Assembly: GCA_038363925.1 (NCBI GenBank)
Contig: JAQQWL010000004.1
Coordinates: forward strand, 930,001 to 994,000
Origin: Apiospora phragmitis
Lineage: Eukaryota; Ascomycota; Sordariomycetes; Amphisphaeriales; Apiosporaceae
Direction of reading: 5' to 3'
Length of the DNA stretch: 64,000 bases
The notes below the pieces were generated by a model, which was not told the DNA's origin, made no database searches, and saw nothing but the letters and a program-made list of their open reading frames with translations. This document shows positions 47,231-59,856 of the stretch, piece after piece. Numbering within the stretch: position 1 is the stretch's first letter; each line of letters starts with the position of its first letter. Position numbers and translations under genes: made by a program.

Positions 47231-49157
47231 ATGGTGTCATCCATCATGAAGGGAGCAGGCCTCGCCGCCCTCGCCTTCGCAACGGGCGCAGCCGCCGTGG
47301 AACCGATTGTCGCCAAGGTGAGTTGATCTACATGAGATGGGATGGCGGGGATGGGGGATCTTCCACTAGAAGAAAGTCCATAAAAACCAAGAACAATACA
47401 CTAACGTCACTGGCCAACACCTCTAGGGCAAATACTTCTTCTTCAACAACGGCACGCAGTTCTACATCCGCGGCGTGGCCTACCAGCAGGGCGTCGGCGT
47501 CGGCGGCGCCGTGGCCGACGGTCAGACGACCTTCACGGACCCACTGGCCGACCCCAAGAGCTGCGCGCGTGACGTGCCACTGCTGCAGCAGCTGGGCACC
47601 AACACCATCCGCGTCTACGCCGTGGACCCGACCAAGGACCACAAGGAGTGCATGACGCAGCTGGCCGACGCCGGCATTTATGTTATTGCCGACCTGAGCG
47701 AGCCGGGCGTGTCCATCGAGCGCGACAGCCCCAAGTGGGACACGACCCTCATGGCGCGCTACACGAGCGTCATCGACGCCCTGGCCCCCTTCAACAACAC
47801 GCTCGGCTTCTTCGCCGGCAACGAGGTGACCAACAACAACACCAACACGGCCGCCTCGGCCTTTGTGAAAGCCGCCGTGCGCGACAGCAAGGCCTACATC
47901 GCCGGCAAGAAGGACATCGGCGGCCGCTGGCTGGGCGTGGGCTACGCGACCAACGACGACAGCAAGACGCGCGACGAGCTGGCGTCCTACTTCAACTGCG
48001 GCGCCGACCCCAAGGCTGCCGTCGACTTCTGGGGCTACAACATCTACGAGTGGTGCGGCCAGTCGACCTTCCGCGAAAGCGGCTACGAGGAGCGCACCCA
48101 GGCGTTCAGGGACTACAGCGTCCCCGCCTTCTTCTCCGAGTACGGCTGCAACAACCCGGGCGGCGGCGAGGCCCGGACGTGGCAGGAGACGTCGGTGCTC
48201 TACTCCAACCTCATGAACAAGATCTGGAGCGGCGGCATCGTGTACGAGTACTTCCAGGAGCAGAACGACTTCGGCCTCGTCAACCTCGACAAGTCGGGCA
48301 AGGCCACGCCGCGCAAGGACTTCGAGCCCCTGGCCAAGCAGATCAAGGACTTCGGCTACGTCGCCGGCAACAAGACGATGCAGATGGCGGCCTACACGCC
48401 CACGGAGAAGCCGCGCCAGTGCCCGCCCGTGGCCAAGGGCAAGTGGGAGGCCGCCGAGGCGCTGCCCCCGACGCCCGACAAGAACACGTGCGACTGCATG
48501 GTGAGCAGCCTGAGCTGCGTGCCCGCGGACGGCATGAAGGCGCAGGACATGGGCAGCCTGTTCGGCACCGTCTGCGGCCTGGACCCGAAAGCCTGCGCCG
48601 GCATCACGGCCGACGCGGCGACGGGCACGTACGGCGCCTTCGCCATGTGCGACGCCAAGCAGCAGCTCGCGCACGTCCTCGACGCCTACTACAAGGGCAC
48701 CGGCAAGAGCAAGGCCGCCGCCTGCGACTTCAAGGGCCAGGCCAAGCTCGTCAACGGCGGCGCGCCGCCGACGGTCGCGTCGTCGTGCCAGCCCGCGCTC
48801 GCGTCGGCTAGCGCGTCGCCTGTCACGCAGGCCGGCACCGCTGTCGACCCGTCTACGGTGGGATCAGGTAGCGGTAGCGGTAGCAGCAGCAGTGGTGGTG
48901 GTGGTGGTGGTGGTTCGTCGTCGTCGGGAGGCAGCGGTTCTTCTTCCGGTGGGGCATCTTCTTCGGGCTCTTCCGGGTCGGGTTCCTCTTCGGGCGGCTC
49001 CTCCTCCGGGTCCGGCTCGGGAACAACGGAGGCTGGGGCCAAGGCTAGCAGCAGCTCGACTCCCGAGCCCTCGACGGCTCTTGGATCGCGGACTTCGTCC
49101 GCCTGGGGCTACGTGGCCGCAATGGGTGCTTTCGCTGCTGGCGTAATGTTGCTGTAA
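47231..49157 (+). CDS. GPI-anchored 1,3-beta-glucanosyltransferase (GH72 with CBM43)
   Basis: A Gas/Gel-type enzyme that cuts and rejoins beta-1,3-glucan chains in the cell wall. Exons are 47231-47317 and 47427-49157, with a 109-nt intron; 605 residues. A signal peptide is encoded mostly by exon 1 (MVSSIMKGAGLAALAFATGAAA). The GH72 domain starts GKYFFFNNGTQFYIRGVAYQ. The expected acid/base Glu162 (FFAGNEVTN) and nucleophile Glu267 (FFSEYGCN) are both present and spaced as in yeast Gas1. A Cys-rich CBM43/X8 module follows (CDCMVSSLSCVP, FGTVCGLDPKAC, FAMCDAKQQLAHVLDAYY). A long Ser/Gly linker contains a GGT-repeat stretch near 48894-48912. The C-terminus is a hydrophobic GPI-addition signal (GYVAAMGAFAAGVMLL). 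Intact and GC-rich; the long antisense frame over it is a codon-bias shadow. Confidence 0.94.
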
Positions 49158-50357
49158 AGGGGAGACGACGAGAGCGGGCAGGTAATCATATAGTAGTACC
49201 AGAGAAGAAGAAGTGGGCTTCGCTTTACCCACGACGGGTACTAGGCATGGCGTTCGCTCATGTCATGTTACTTTACGAGTTTGCTTTAGAGGGGTGCTTG
49301 ACGCACTGAATTGAATGAATCCATGAAATTGAAACCAAATCTTTGCCGACTTCTCGGTAGCCATCCTGGCCACCTGATATGTATATTCCGAAGGAAGTGG
49401 CTCCCTACCTCGAACCAATGGCCTTTTGCAATGATGTAAGGATTTGTTGGGTATGCCTCTTGTTAGCGTTCCTGGCTATCGAGCGTTGGCTAGGTAGTGA
49501 GCGCCGATGATAATTTGACTAGCTGGAATGCGTCTAACGACGGGTTCCAGAGAACCGGTGATAGGGCTGCCACATGTCGCTGGTTACGAAGCCGCTCATT
49601 CAGCTCTTGGAAAAGACATTTTTATTAGCTAGTGGATCTTGGGGGGTAAAAAATCGCGAGGAATACGCAAAGGCCGAACTAGTCGTGAAACATATCGACC
49701 AATCAACGATAATGTCCCCGTCCTTAGCGTCTGGCTTGACGGCCACCAAACTGCTCGTGATAGGTGACTGCGTCGTGGTATGCAGAGCAGCCCCTCAGCC
49801 GGTTTGGCTAGCTGACTGATCTACACAGGCGCCATCTACAAACCTTTGATTCATGTCCCTGGAATTCGGCGGGCAGCGAGGAATCTGAGCAGTTTGCTTT
49901 CGTGCCACAGTGCCCCTGGTTGGGTCAGCAAACAGCAGCCATGATGGGGTTAGGTTCCACTATGCCGGGGCATAAGGCATCTTTTTGGGGTTTAGTCCAG
50001 CTAACCGTGGCGATTGGCGAACTTGTCTCTCGCGTTCGTCGTATTTACTAGGATCGCTAGGGCGGGCTCACCAGATAAGGCTGATTGCCCGCTCACCACA
50101 AGCCAAATCGAATCGGTAGCATTGGCTTGCGCGACGTTGCTGCTGCTAATTTTCGTTGCGACTGGTCTTGAGAATCGAATACATAGATGGAGGTCATGCC
50201 ATCGCAATCAAGGAAGAGGGGGCGCTTGTCCGCCTCTCCTTTGATATACTTAACACATTTGTACAGAGCATCAGCACACCACTTGAATGAGCACCTCAGA
50301 AGATAAAGACTGTACGACAACGACGTCTGCCTTACCTGCTTGCCATATAACCTATCC
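49158..50357. other. Intergenic region between GH72 and RTA1-like genes, nothing recognised
   Basis: 1200 bp without a supported gene. It holds the GH72 3' untranslated region and presumably the RTA1-like promoter. Confidence 0.45.
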
Positions 50358-51536
50358 ATGATAATCTGTGAATACCCAATCATGGAAGACGGCCGGTATG
50401 TCGACGGGTCTGTGTGGTTCTATGCGCCGAATAAGGGTGCTCCCATATTCTTCGCCATTGCCTTCTTCGTTTCGGGCTGCTGCCATCTATGGCAGACCAT
50501 GTGAGTAAAAGATCAAGATCCCTTGGGAGCCTTTGGATACTTCCAGCTGACACGTGTGGCCACAGACGGTACAAATGCTGGCGTCTGACCGGGCTGTACG
50601 TCATCTGCAGCTTCCTCTTCGTCGCTGGCTTCATCGTCCGAGCGTTCGGGGCTTTCGACTATGGGGACCTGATCAAATACATCGTCAGTGTCTGTTTGGT
50701 ATATGCTGCGCCGTACGTGAGATTCATAACCGACTTACCACTCATGATGTTGCGGAAGCGCTAATCTGGTACCTAGTCCACTGTATGAGCTCGGCAACTA
50801 TTACGTCCTGGGGCGGATTCTCTACTTTGTCCCTTATTACTCACCGATCCATCCGGGGCGTGTTCTTACGACCTTTGCTGCCATATCCATGGTGGTCGGG
50901 GCGCTCAATGGCAACGGCGCGGCATACACGGCGAACCAGTCACTGTCGTAATCCGAGAGGGACACGGGGAAGTCCCCTCCTCCAGGCCGCGCTGCTGATT
51001 CAGGTCGTCATCGTCCTCCTATTCGTCACACTGGCGGCCTATTTCCACCGCAAGTGCCGCCGGCACGGCATCCGCTCGGCCAAGGTCGACAACCCCTGAC
51101 GACGCTGTACCTCAGCAGCGCCATCATCGCGACGCGCACCATCTACCGGGTAGTCGAGTATTTTGAGATATCAAACGTCGACTTCGGGGCGCCCGACTTC
51201 GACCCCATGAGCGTCAGCCCCATCGTGCGGTACGAGTGGTTCTTCTACGTCTTCGAGGCGGGCCTGATGCTGGCCAACAGCGTGCTGCTGAACGTGCGCC
51301 ACCCGCCCCGCTGGCTGCCCGAGAGCACCAAGGTGTACCTGGCCAGGGACGGCGTCGTCGAGGTCGCGGGGCCGGGGTACAAGCACGATCGCAACTTCTT
51401 CGCCACGCTCGTCGACCCGTTCGACCTCTACGGCATGATCAAGGGGAGAGACAAGCAGACGCGGTTCTGGGATCACGACGATATGGCCGAAAGTGGGCAG
51501 GCGAAACCCTCCTCGAAGGGCGGGGCCGGAGACTAG
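50358..51536 (+). pseudogene. RTA1-like membrane protein gene with a stop codon and two compensating indels
   Basis: RTA1-family proteins are seven-helix fungal membrane proteins linked to lipid translocation and drug resistance. Exons: 50358-50500, 50566-50712 and 50777-51536; introns 65 and 64 nt. The start may instead be the in-frame ATG at 50382. Typical blocks are GSVWFYAPNKGAPIFFAIAF, GFIVRAFGAFDYGDLIKYIV, YELGNYYVLGRILYFVPYYS, ALNGNGAAYTANQS, RTIYRVVEYFE and RYEWFFYVFEAGLML. Three breaks occur: TAA at 50949-50951 where Gln (CAA) is common, an extra C at 50974-50977, and a missing C at 51093-51096. The two indels restore the frame, and total exon length (1050 nt, 349 residues) is exactly right. 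Either sequencing errors plus one nonsense change, or a true pseudogene. Confidence 0.75.
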
Positions 51537-54500
51537 CCGGCAAGGAAATGGGCCTCCATCCTTTCAGCTGTGGTAACGCAGGGGATGCCAACGGGGAAGT
51601 TGGCACCACAAAAGTCTGGGGGGCTCGCCAATATCGTTTATAAATGGCATACGTACTCGACTGTATTGACTCCATCATCTGTACGGTCCAGTGACTTACA
51701 TCAGCGGTTGTACCGTATGGCAGGCACCCTGGGTTAATACAGTCAGGGGACTAGTAAGATCTCTTCGTCTCGGCAATACGATGTATCGCACACCCCGTCA
51801 GGGGAGGGTCCTCAGGCTTGACAACAACCCATAGTAACCATGACTGTGACTCTAGTTATAAGTCAAGACCGAGCTCGGGGAGTTGTACCTGGGGTGAGGA
51901 GGAATGGGGCTTCGAAACGTTCCGCGAAGGTTTCGTAATGGGTCAATGTGTTATTGGACTGGGCGACGTTACGACCCGCGTCCCTTTGTGTAGTAATGCG
52001 TAAACCGACCAGTCGGGAAAGGAGGCTTCAACTTCGGGAATGTAAAGGGGAAGAATTTCCGGCGATAGATGTGACCACAGGGTTTCGGTATATCCTCCAA
52101 CATGATCAACACTGTTGTAGGAAGACACAGATTGTGGCTCAATGTTGAAGAACTGGAACCAATACTGTGTTAGTGCGGCGCATTCCATAGAGCAAAGTAC
52201 GCCGAAGTCCAAAATTGCTCGCACTGATCCCCCGAGTCTCCAGCGAGTCTGAAAATCCATCCGCTCCGGAGGAAATTGGAGTGGAGTGTTGAAGCCAAAA
52301 CTCCATTAGCACGGCTACTGGCTACTGTGCCTTTGGGTGTGCTTTTACATATTCCAAGGTCAATATTGAACTAGGTAGAAGGAAGAGCGGGTGAATGAGT
52401 TGGCCCCAGAGCTTTGAAGTCCAGGTTGGGTGAAAGGGGAAATGCTGGTCCCATCGTCGGGACCGAAGGATCTCTCTAATTACAGTGGATTACTCCTTCC
52501 TTTCTCCCCGTCGTAACCAGTTGCCACGTAAAATCGGACAACATCCATTTAAAGAAACAAAAAAGAAGACAACAGAATGAAGATGGAAAAAAAAGAAACC
52601 GGAAGGGTTTAGCAATCTCAATTCCAATTACGCATGAGCCTCGGCCGAGTGACCAGAACAGGTGACTGTTGAGATCTGTACTCCGTATTGACGCTCTACA
52701 CTGCAAGCGATTTAGTAAACAAAACAAAGAAACATGCGGTCCTCGAGCTTGGGCTACGGGGTTCTTGTGGCTTGTGTCTGCCACTATATAAGTTAGCGGT
52801 GCGTGTAGTCTCAACGGACAGGGGGGGCTTTGGGGGAAACGCTGCTATTTTTGGGCACGTCAAATCAGTCGGCTCTCCACTTTTAGCTGGTAGGAGTACC
52901 AGACTCCTGGGAATCTGGGATGGTGTCCTTCTGGAAGCCCCAAGTCATTCCAAGTGAGCCAAGTAAGCCCGGAAAGATCACGATCATTAGGCGACTAAAT
53001 CAGGAGTATTGCTCATTCCACTGCTAAAATTGATCCATCCTCGGCAGGCATCTTACATCCACTTCCTTTCGTGTGACCCGAATGCCAACTCAACTGCACA
53101 TACGTGCCCGAAAACATTCTGCAGACAAAGACCTATTGGGAAGTAAGGCATGCGTAGTTGGAGTTATGTCATATGTTCAGGCACGACACACGAACATGTT
53201 GTTTGTTGGTCAAGAATAGCTGCATTCCTTGCGCAAGATAAGAAAAAGCCTGCCATTAGGATTATCTAATGTAATGATTACATTGAAAATATATGATACT
53301 GTAAAAAATACGATACGCGTAGCATTGGCACTTCGATGAAATACTGAAATCGGCATTCTCGCCTCACGCCTTGGAGCATTCAAGGGCACAGCCAAGCGAT
53401 TCAGCCTCCCAGGCTCCCAGGAATCACATCCTCCCAACACCCCGACCAAGCCCTGTTGAGCATCTTGCATGTCATTCCACGAACCCACGATTGGCCCAAC
53501 TCATTTGGTTTGGGCTCAATACACCTCGATACGCCTCCATTGTCTGAGCGGTTTCCGGGACCCTGCTTTCCAAGGGGCAGGCACAAGCGGGAAAACGACT
53601 TGGGACTCGACTGTTTGCTCGCTCATTGCCAACGCAGGGGCAAACGTGCGTGATCTGCTGCAGGAGGAAAGTAATATCTTCAGCAGCTTGTTCAACCTTT
53701 TTTTTCTCTTCCATCCATCACATTTGATTGAGCCGATTTCTACTCCAACGGGACGGTTCACCCAAATACTCCTCAGACAAGGACAGGACCTCTTGGCGAA
53801 GCCAACTTATCAACCCCACAACTTACTTTGCAACTTTGTGCGACCTTTTCCGGAGCCTTGGCGGAATAAGTTTTCAATACAGACCGGATATCAATTTTAT
53901 TTCTATATTTACATGCGAGAAATACGGAGCAGACGCTCTGCTGTGTCCGCGAGAGGGAAAGACCCGGCCAAGCCGCAACGGCTCCAAAGGAAGGAAGATT
54001 AGCGGCGGTGTATTTGCTGTTTTGGTGTTACTCTCACCACAGATGCTGGGACTGGCACTAAACAGCAGCAGCACCACCACCACTAATACTTTCAGTGGGT
54101 GTCGCCCTAAACACGCCGGCTCATCAGAGAACCCCAAGATTACGCCACATACGGAACTCCCATCAGATCAACTTGTCTTTTTATTTATATTTATTTCATT
54201 TAATTGTTCCTTATTCATTCTTACCCAATCTCGCAATCGGAGTAAGAGCTGATTGGGTGTTCTGTCCGCCGTACTTTTCGTATGCGAGAGGGAGTGTCAT
54301 CATCATCCATCATACCTCCTACCTACTTGCTTGGGTGTAATACATACATTCACCATCCACTGGTCCGCCCTTTACTTAGTACTCTAGTGGCAAGCAGCTT
54401 AAGCACTAGCACAGCGTTAGCCGGCAACCACTTGGCCCATATTCGCAACACACTAAGCCCTTGCATTATTCAAGTGCGACCACTAGGTTACATCTAACCA

Positions 54501-54542
54501 CGTCTTCCCCCCTTCTTCTTCTCCCTCTTCCCTCTGATCATT
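51537..54542. other. Long upstream region of the Gln/Pro-rich gene
   Basis: 3.0 kb with no supported gene. A minus-strand frame at 51943-52260 (105 codons, with ATG) is unlike anything I know. The last kilobase is rich in CT and AT tracts and may be a long 5' leader of the gene that follows. Confidence 0.45.
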
Positions 54543-55829
54543 ATGATCAAGACAGACCCAATCCTCGAAGACATGAGTCCCGGAAGGAGTTTACCGAGTG
54601 AGCGAAGCCATATGGCCAAACCACAAATATTCGTCCACCTCGAGTTCGGTGTCTCGTGGTCCCAGCGCCATACTCCAAGGAGTCACGCCGTCACTTATAC
54701 GTCGCGCAACCTGCGGGATGCTCGCGATCGCGGTGCTTTTCCCCGCCAACTGCCGCCCACTAACACCAACTACCTAGCTACCTTACATCACCAACAACAA
54801 TGGCAGCGGGAAATTGGGGAGCATCGTCATCAGGCACGCCAGCATTATCAACAGCACCAGCAACCACAGCAGCAATGGCAACCACATCATCAACCACAAC
54901 ACCACTCACAGCAACCTATATATAGTAACACCTCATCGGCGCAGCGGGACAACAGGGGACCGGAATGGGAGTGGACCAGAGACTCGCTGGAGCGATCACA
55001 AGAGACCACACCGGAGGGACAGAGGAATCAGCGGCGAGAGTCACGGAGTGGATCCAGAGGTTTATCACATGAGCGGGGGAGCTCGGCGCCGCCACCGTTT
55101 AACGACAGTCCGTGGGATGCTACAACCGGTGCATCGTTATTCCCACCACCACCACCACCAACAGCAGCAGCAGCAGCAGCGCCTACGTCACATCCCCAGC
55201 AGAACTGGGCACAGGAGGAGCCGCGCATCTGGAAACCGTTGCCTGAGCCACCGGGTCGGTATCGACTCGGGGAGGATGGGCTGCCCTGGTCTGCCTTTGC
55301 CTGGCCGGTAGACCCCCACGGGCCCGATGAAGACCACGTCGAGCCAGATTACGCGAATGATCCTACACCAGTCGACATGTCCTCTCGACCCTCACGGGTG
55401 GAGGACCGTGCCAAGGCCATGGAGCTGGAGTCACTGTCGGCGGCCATGATGACTGTGGATAATGGTTTCGAGAGCCAGTGGTGGTACCAGGGACCGCGAG
55501 AGCCCGTGGCGCGGTTGTCAAGGGACCAGGAGGAGCCGCAGCGCCTTAGTATGGCGGAAGCGCTGCTCCTTAATGCCGCCGAACCCATGACGAATGCGCC
55601 GCCATCCGAGGGCTGGTATGCGCCTACAACTCCCAAAACGACGGCTACGATCAATTTTCCCCTACGATGGAAATGGGACGATGGGAACGTCGTGCGAATC
55701 AACAGGGGGCCTCGTGTCCCCGATCTCTGCTGCCTCAGCGTCACCACAGCAGTACCGACCACTACACCGGACACTGACAACGAGGTCCGAGGAACTGTTC
55801 TTTGGTCGTTGATCGGTGTATTTATTTGA
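54543..55829 (+). CDS. Gln/Pro/Ser-rich hypothetical protein, C-terminus probably frameshifted
   Basis: The frame as given encodes 428 residues starting MIKTDPILEDMSPGRSLPS. It has a Gln/His-rich stretch (about residues 80-125), a charged SR-like segment, a Pro run followed by an Ala run, and more ordered blocks such as RLGEDGLPWSAFAWPVDP and RLSMAEALLLNAAEPM. No known domain is visible. The last 70 residues look non-native: in other frames the same DNA encodes AYNSQNDGYDQFSP and then STGGLVSPISAASASP and RPLHRTLTTRSEELFFGR, ending at 55812. That ending resembles C-termini of uncharacterised Sordariomycete proteins. One added base near 55617 and one C at 55659-55662 would join them, giving 423 residues. 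Function unknown; composition suggests a regulatory, disordered protein. Confidence 0.55.
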   Translation: MIKTDPILEDMSPGRSLPSERSHMAKPQIFVHLEFGVSWSQRHTPRSHAVTYTSRNLRDARDRGAFPRQLPPTNTNYLATLHHQQQWQREIGEHRHQARQHYQQHQQPQQQWQPHHQPQHHSQQPIYSNTSSAQRDNRGPEWEWTRDSLERSQETTPEGQRNQRRESRSGSRGLSHERGSSAPPPFNDSPWDATTGASLFPPPPPPTAAAAAAPTSHPQQNWAQEEPRIWKPLPEPPGRYRLGEDGLPWSAFAWPVDPHGPDEDHVEPDYANDPTPVDMSSRPSRVEDRAKAMELESLSAAMMTVDNGFESQWWYQGPREPVARLSRDQEEPQRLSMAEALLLNAAEPMTNAPPSEGWYAPTTPKTTATINFPLRWKWDDGNVVRINRGPRVPDLCCLSVTTAVPTTTPDTDNEVRGTVLWSLIGVFI

Positions 55830-56801
55830 GCGGTCATGATAATGAACAAGAAGCATGCATATACCCATGGAATCTACTGAAAAGAAAAAGTGCCACTATT
55901 GGCAAGCAACATTTGGAACTTGATTTAAGGGGTCGTACAGATGGACACAACCATCTGGGGATATCTACACACTCGCTCACACGAACCGGGCGTGGAGCGA
56001 TGCACTTCCGTGCTGTGCAGCACTGCAAGCACTAGCGATAGCATCCTTTGGGAGTTGGAAGCGGGCATTGGGAGCGAAAATCATATATAGAAGGCAATAT
56101 CCTATGGAGGAGGAAATCTCTTGGGGCTAATACCAAAAAGGCTTGTTGTTGATTGAAGCCATCGTGGCTTCACACGTTTCGTAACTTCTTCTTCGTCCTC
56201 TTCCTCCTACTCTACACCATTGAAAATTGGCTTGTGCTTGTGGACAACCTTTGGCTGAGGGATGCTTAGTAGCCTTGTGTTAGGCGAGGCGCGCGGTGAG
56301 CAGACATTGAGCAACAATCTTGCCACTGCTAAATATGGAAAATGCTGTCAACCCACCCCCGCCCCCTTGTTGCTGCATGCGGGTGCGGTGGCCAACCTGG
56401 TGGCCGATTGAGTTCGCGGGTAGCGAGGCCCGTGGAGCGGCTGCTGCAGATCAGGTCAGCCATCCTGTTGCTTGCTTGTTTGCTTGCTCGCTTCCCTGTC
56501 CTCATGTTGCGCATTGTCAGCCATCAAGCAGGCAAGAGCAGTGAGATAGCCAGCTGTTGGTTGCTGCTCTTCTTGCTGCAAGATGCGAACGCCGTCAGCT
56601 GACAAGGTCCGATAACGACGGAGAGAGCCTTCTCTTTAAGATTCGCTAGAATATGGTTACCTAGCCGTTTGACACTGCAGTACCTACCAACCCTGCTAAT
56701 TGTTGTATGTCGGTCAGTATGATTGATAGGTTAAGGTGTGGTTCATGTGAACACATGCATATACACAGCCACTTCTGCTTGGCACACAACAGCCTGCGCA
56801 A

Positions 56802-56813
56802 CCCCCCCCCCCC
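56802..56813. repeat. Poly-C tract
   Basis: Twelve consecutive C in the gene-empty region. No associated feature is visible. Confidence 0.7.
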
Positions 56814-59800
56814 AAGATAACCCAAAAGTACACTTTTCATACGCCGTAACCTTACACGCACATGCTGGACGAAACCTGGCGGTGCTATTCACTGTAACCC
56901 CCCTTCACAGGTAAGGTATGCTGGCAGTGGTAGTAGCCGCTCAGGGGGCGTGGGTTTGGTGTGTTTGCCATTGCAGCCGCCTGAGCGGGCAATTTTACGT
57001 ACATAATAAAAAGAAGGGGTTCTACTGCATCTCCAATCCAATCCCGCGCTGCATCGCCACGATTTTGGTGCGTGTGTGACACAGAAAGGAAAAGCTTGGG
57101 AGAGAGAGATGATGCGACAGTTAATCAATCCACTGCCGAATCCTGCCGAACAACACATACACACTTACACCTCAGTACTGGCACAGCCAGCTGGATCTGC
57201 CTCGACCCCAAAGAGTTACCTAGCGAGAGAATGGAGAGAAGAAGAAAAGTCCTTGGCCATTGGCCAATCGCGTAACGCTGACATGCATATAGCTCTTCTT
57301 TTCCCGCATATGGTTAAAGTACTTGAGTACCTACTTCTCAATGGCACTAGGTAAGGTTACCTACATACCTTCTTGATATACTTCTTACCTACCTGATTCT
57401 GAGCATCACCGAGCGCATACCCCATACCATGTTCTATCCCCGGTTTCGGTTGCCGAAGTTGGGTTTCGCCTAGTTGTTGAATGTTTCTCTTCTCAGCTTC
57501 CGAGAAAGTATCGTCCTCCATGTCCTGCCCATAGCACACAGCCCTCCCTGATTGCAGGCCTTAATTCAGCCCGGATAAGAACAGTAGAATAGAATAGCTC
57601 TCGTCTGATAAGCGCATTTCGACGAACGGTAGTAACCCGACTGGCGTTTCCAATTGGTTATCTCATTTATATATTTGCTTTTTGTTCTGTTCTGTTTCTC
57701 GCCCCGCGGGGGTCACTGGAAAGGGGAAGATTGTTAATTGTGTCTGTGTATCTGTCTTGCTTTTTTTCAGCTGGCAGGAGGTGAAGGGGGGTTCGCCCCT
57801 CACCATGTCTCTAGCTCCGGCTACGCTACCCCCTCCCGTAATGAATGAACGGGAAGCGAAGCTTTACCCCGGACTTTTCGCCTCTGAGGCAAAGGCCGGA
57901 ACGAGGTGGCGTATTCTCTACCTACTTATGTACAGAGAGACATGCATATCACACATACCTACTTGCCTTCATACTAGCTGGCTGGCTGGCGTCACCTCCG
58001 TTTCACGATATGGTTCCTGCAGCGTCATGACGGTTACACTAGCCGTCCGTGAGCCCCCTATAAACTTTATATCCCGTTTCGATCTTTGTTTCGTTGCGCA
58101 CGCATGCTATCTTGCCCCCTTGGTCACTGACTGATTATGACGACATGTTTCACCTGCATGCTTGCAAGACGTATGTGAACTGACCATTTCCATCTCCTAA
58201 TGATGCCTACCAGGAATCGCTAGCCACTTGATAATGTCTAGCCTACTGTGATATGTAGAAATCTTGTACGTCGATCACCAAAAGCTCAGGGGGGTTGACG
58301 ATACAGGGGAAGTTGACCACCAACAAAGCGCCGAAAGAACAAGGTTCGGATTTCGAATGAAGAAGCTCGGCAAGCTCGGGGTGCCGCAAATTCGGATGTA
58401 TCCCATTTCGCTTGGCTTCCCGCCCCGGTACGGTCTTTTAGGGGGTTCGTGCTAATCTCCTTTTCCCCATAAGCTCCTACAAGTGACGGGAAGGATCCCC
58501 AAATCGTAGTAGATAGTTGCATCCGGCCAGACGTTCTAATAAGACATGAATACTGAAGGATCACTCCCCTGCTATTCTACATATAACTATATTTAGTTTT
58601 GAGAAAAAGAGAAGAAAGCAGCCCGGTTACGAGCATGACATGGCATGAAGATTAGAGCTCTGATTCCCCAATCAAAGGGGCCCAGGGGGGCGGCAGCCGA
58701 AAAGAGTAAAAGAACCATACGGAGCCCGAAAGTGCCCAGTCAAAGGAGGAGTGTACATACTTTTCGTCTTGATTCTTCTTGAAATGGAAGACCTATATTG
58801 CTTCTAGCGCGAGCGCCCCCAGTGAGATCCTGCCAGCGGTTTGCAGGAAGAGACAGAGCTGTGCCGCTTCGGTGCATCCCCCATCTCATGTTACTCTGGC
58901 CGGCTCGACAGAACCGCCAGACGCTAGGCAAGAAGAAAGTGATGATTGAAAGAGCTAGAGTGGCCAGCGTAGTAGTAGTGTACGTAACGCAGCAAAGAAA
59001 AGAGCCGCGCTTTAGAATAATTCGATGTCACGTTTCAGTAATACCCGGACGTAAGCTTTTTACCATCGGCCTTTTTCCTCACTTACATAATACGTACTGA
59101 CTTGACAGCTCGGTGACTGTCCGGAATGCGACTATTTCCACGGAGCTCAGTTTACAAGTTACATCGAGGGTGGTAATTGAGGATATGTAGACCCCTGCCC
59201 TGGACCCCTTAACCGCGTGCGGCTCAAGCACCCCTCCCCTCTTAAGATTAAATATGCATAACTGGCAGATTCTGTCACAGGACTGTGCTATTCTTGTGCG
59301 CATCCCTTGACGTTTTGTTTTCTTCTGCCTACCGCAAACGGACAGACTGGAATTCGATGATGAGATGCCAGGAGTCTCTCTCTCAAGCTAAATGAGGGAC
59401 AGAATGACACGTAGGCAATAGCGGAGGGGGTAGTAAGTAATATCAACGCCTCATCGAGCTAGGCAGCAACATATGTTTTCTCCTTCTGTGATAAGAGATG
59501 ACATGGGAAGTCGGTGTAAAATACACGCGCCTTGGCTTTCGTTTCGTTTTAGTGTGCTGACAGCCTGACAGGCCAGATGCAAATCCCCAATCCACCTGTG
59601 GCACAACCTCCCCGCACACAAACATTCTATTTTTAGTGACAAGGGCAACCACTAATGGTCGATCAGCGTATGATCCACGAAATGGCCGTTTCTTCACTTC
59701 CTCTCTTCTCTTCCTCTTTCGCGAGAGCCAATTGCCAATCCACGTCAGCAGCAAGAATGGGAACGACAGCATCAGCATCACGCCTTTGCTTACTTCTTCT

Positions 59801-59856
59801 ACCAACCTGGAAAAAGTACATTGTATATACAGATCCATTCAGTGGTGAGATGCAGG

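Noticed and set aside
47328..48674. 448-codon minus-strand frame opposite the GH72 gene
   Set aside because: It is a shadow created by GC-rich third codon positions; the sense strand has signal peptide, catalytic residues, CBM43 and GPI signal.
51943..52260. 105-codon minus-strand frame with ATG
   Set aside because: No known domain, no linked exon, no codon bias like the real genes nearby. Kept only as a possible remnant.
57682..58134. 150-codon plus-strand frame in the gene-empty region
   Set aside because: Composition changes along its length and it contains nothing recognisable; not distinguishable from chance.
59443..59838. 131-codon minus-strand frame with a hydrophobic start
   Set aside because: The apparent membrane segment is followed by basic low-complexity sequence with no family resemblance; no splice support.
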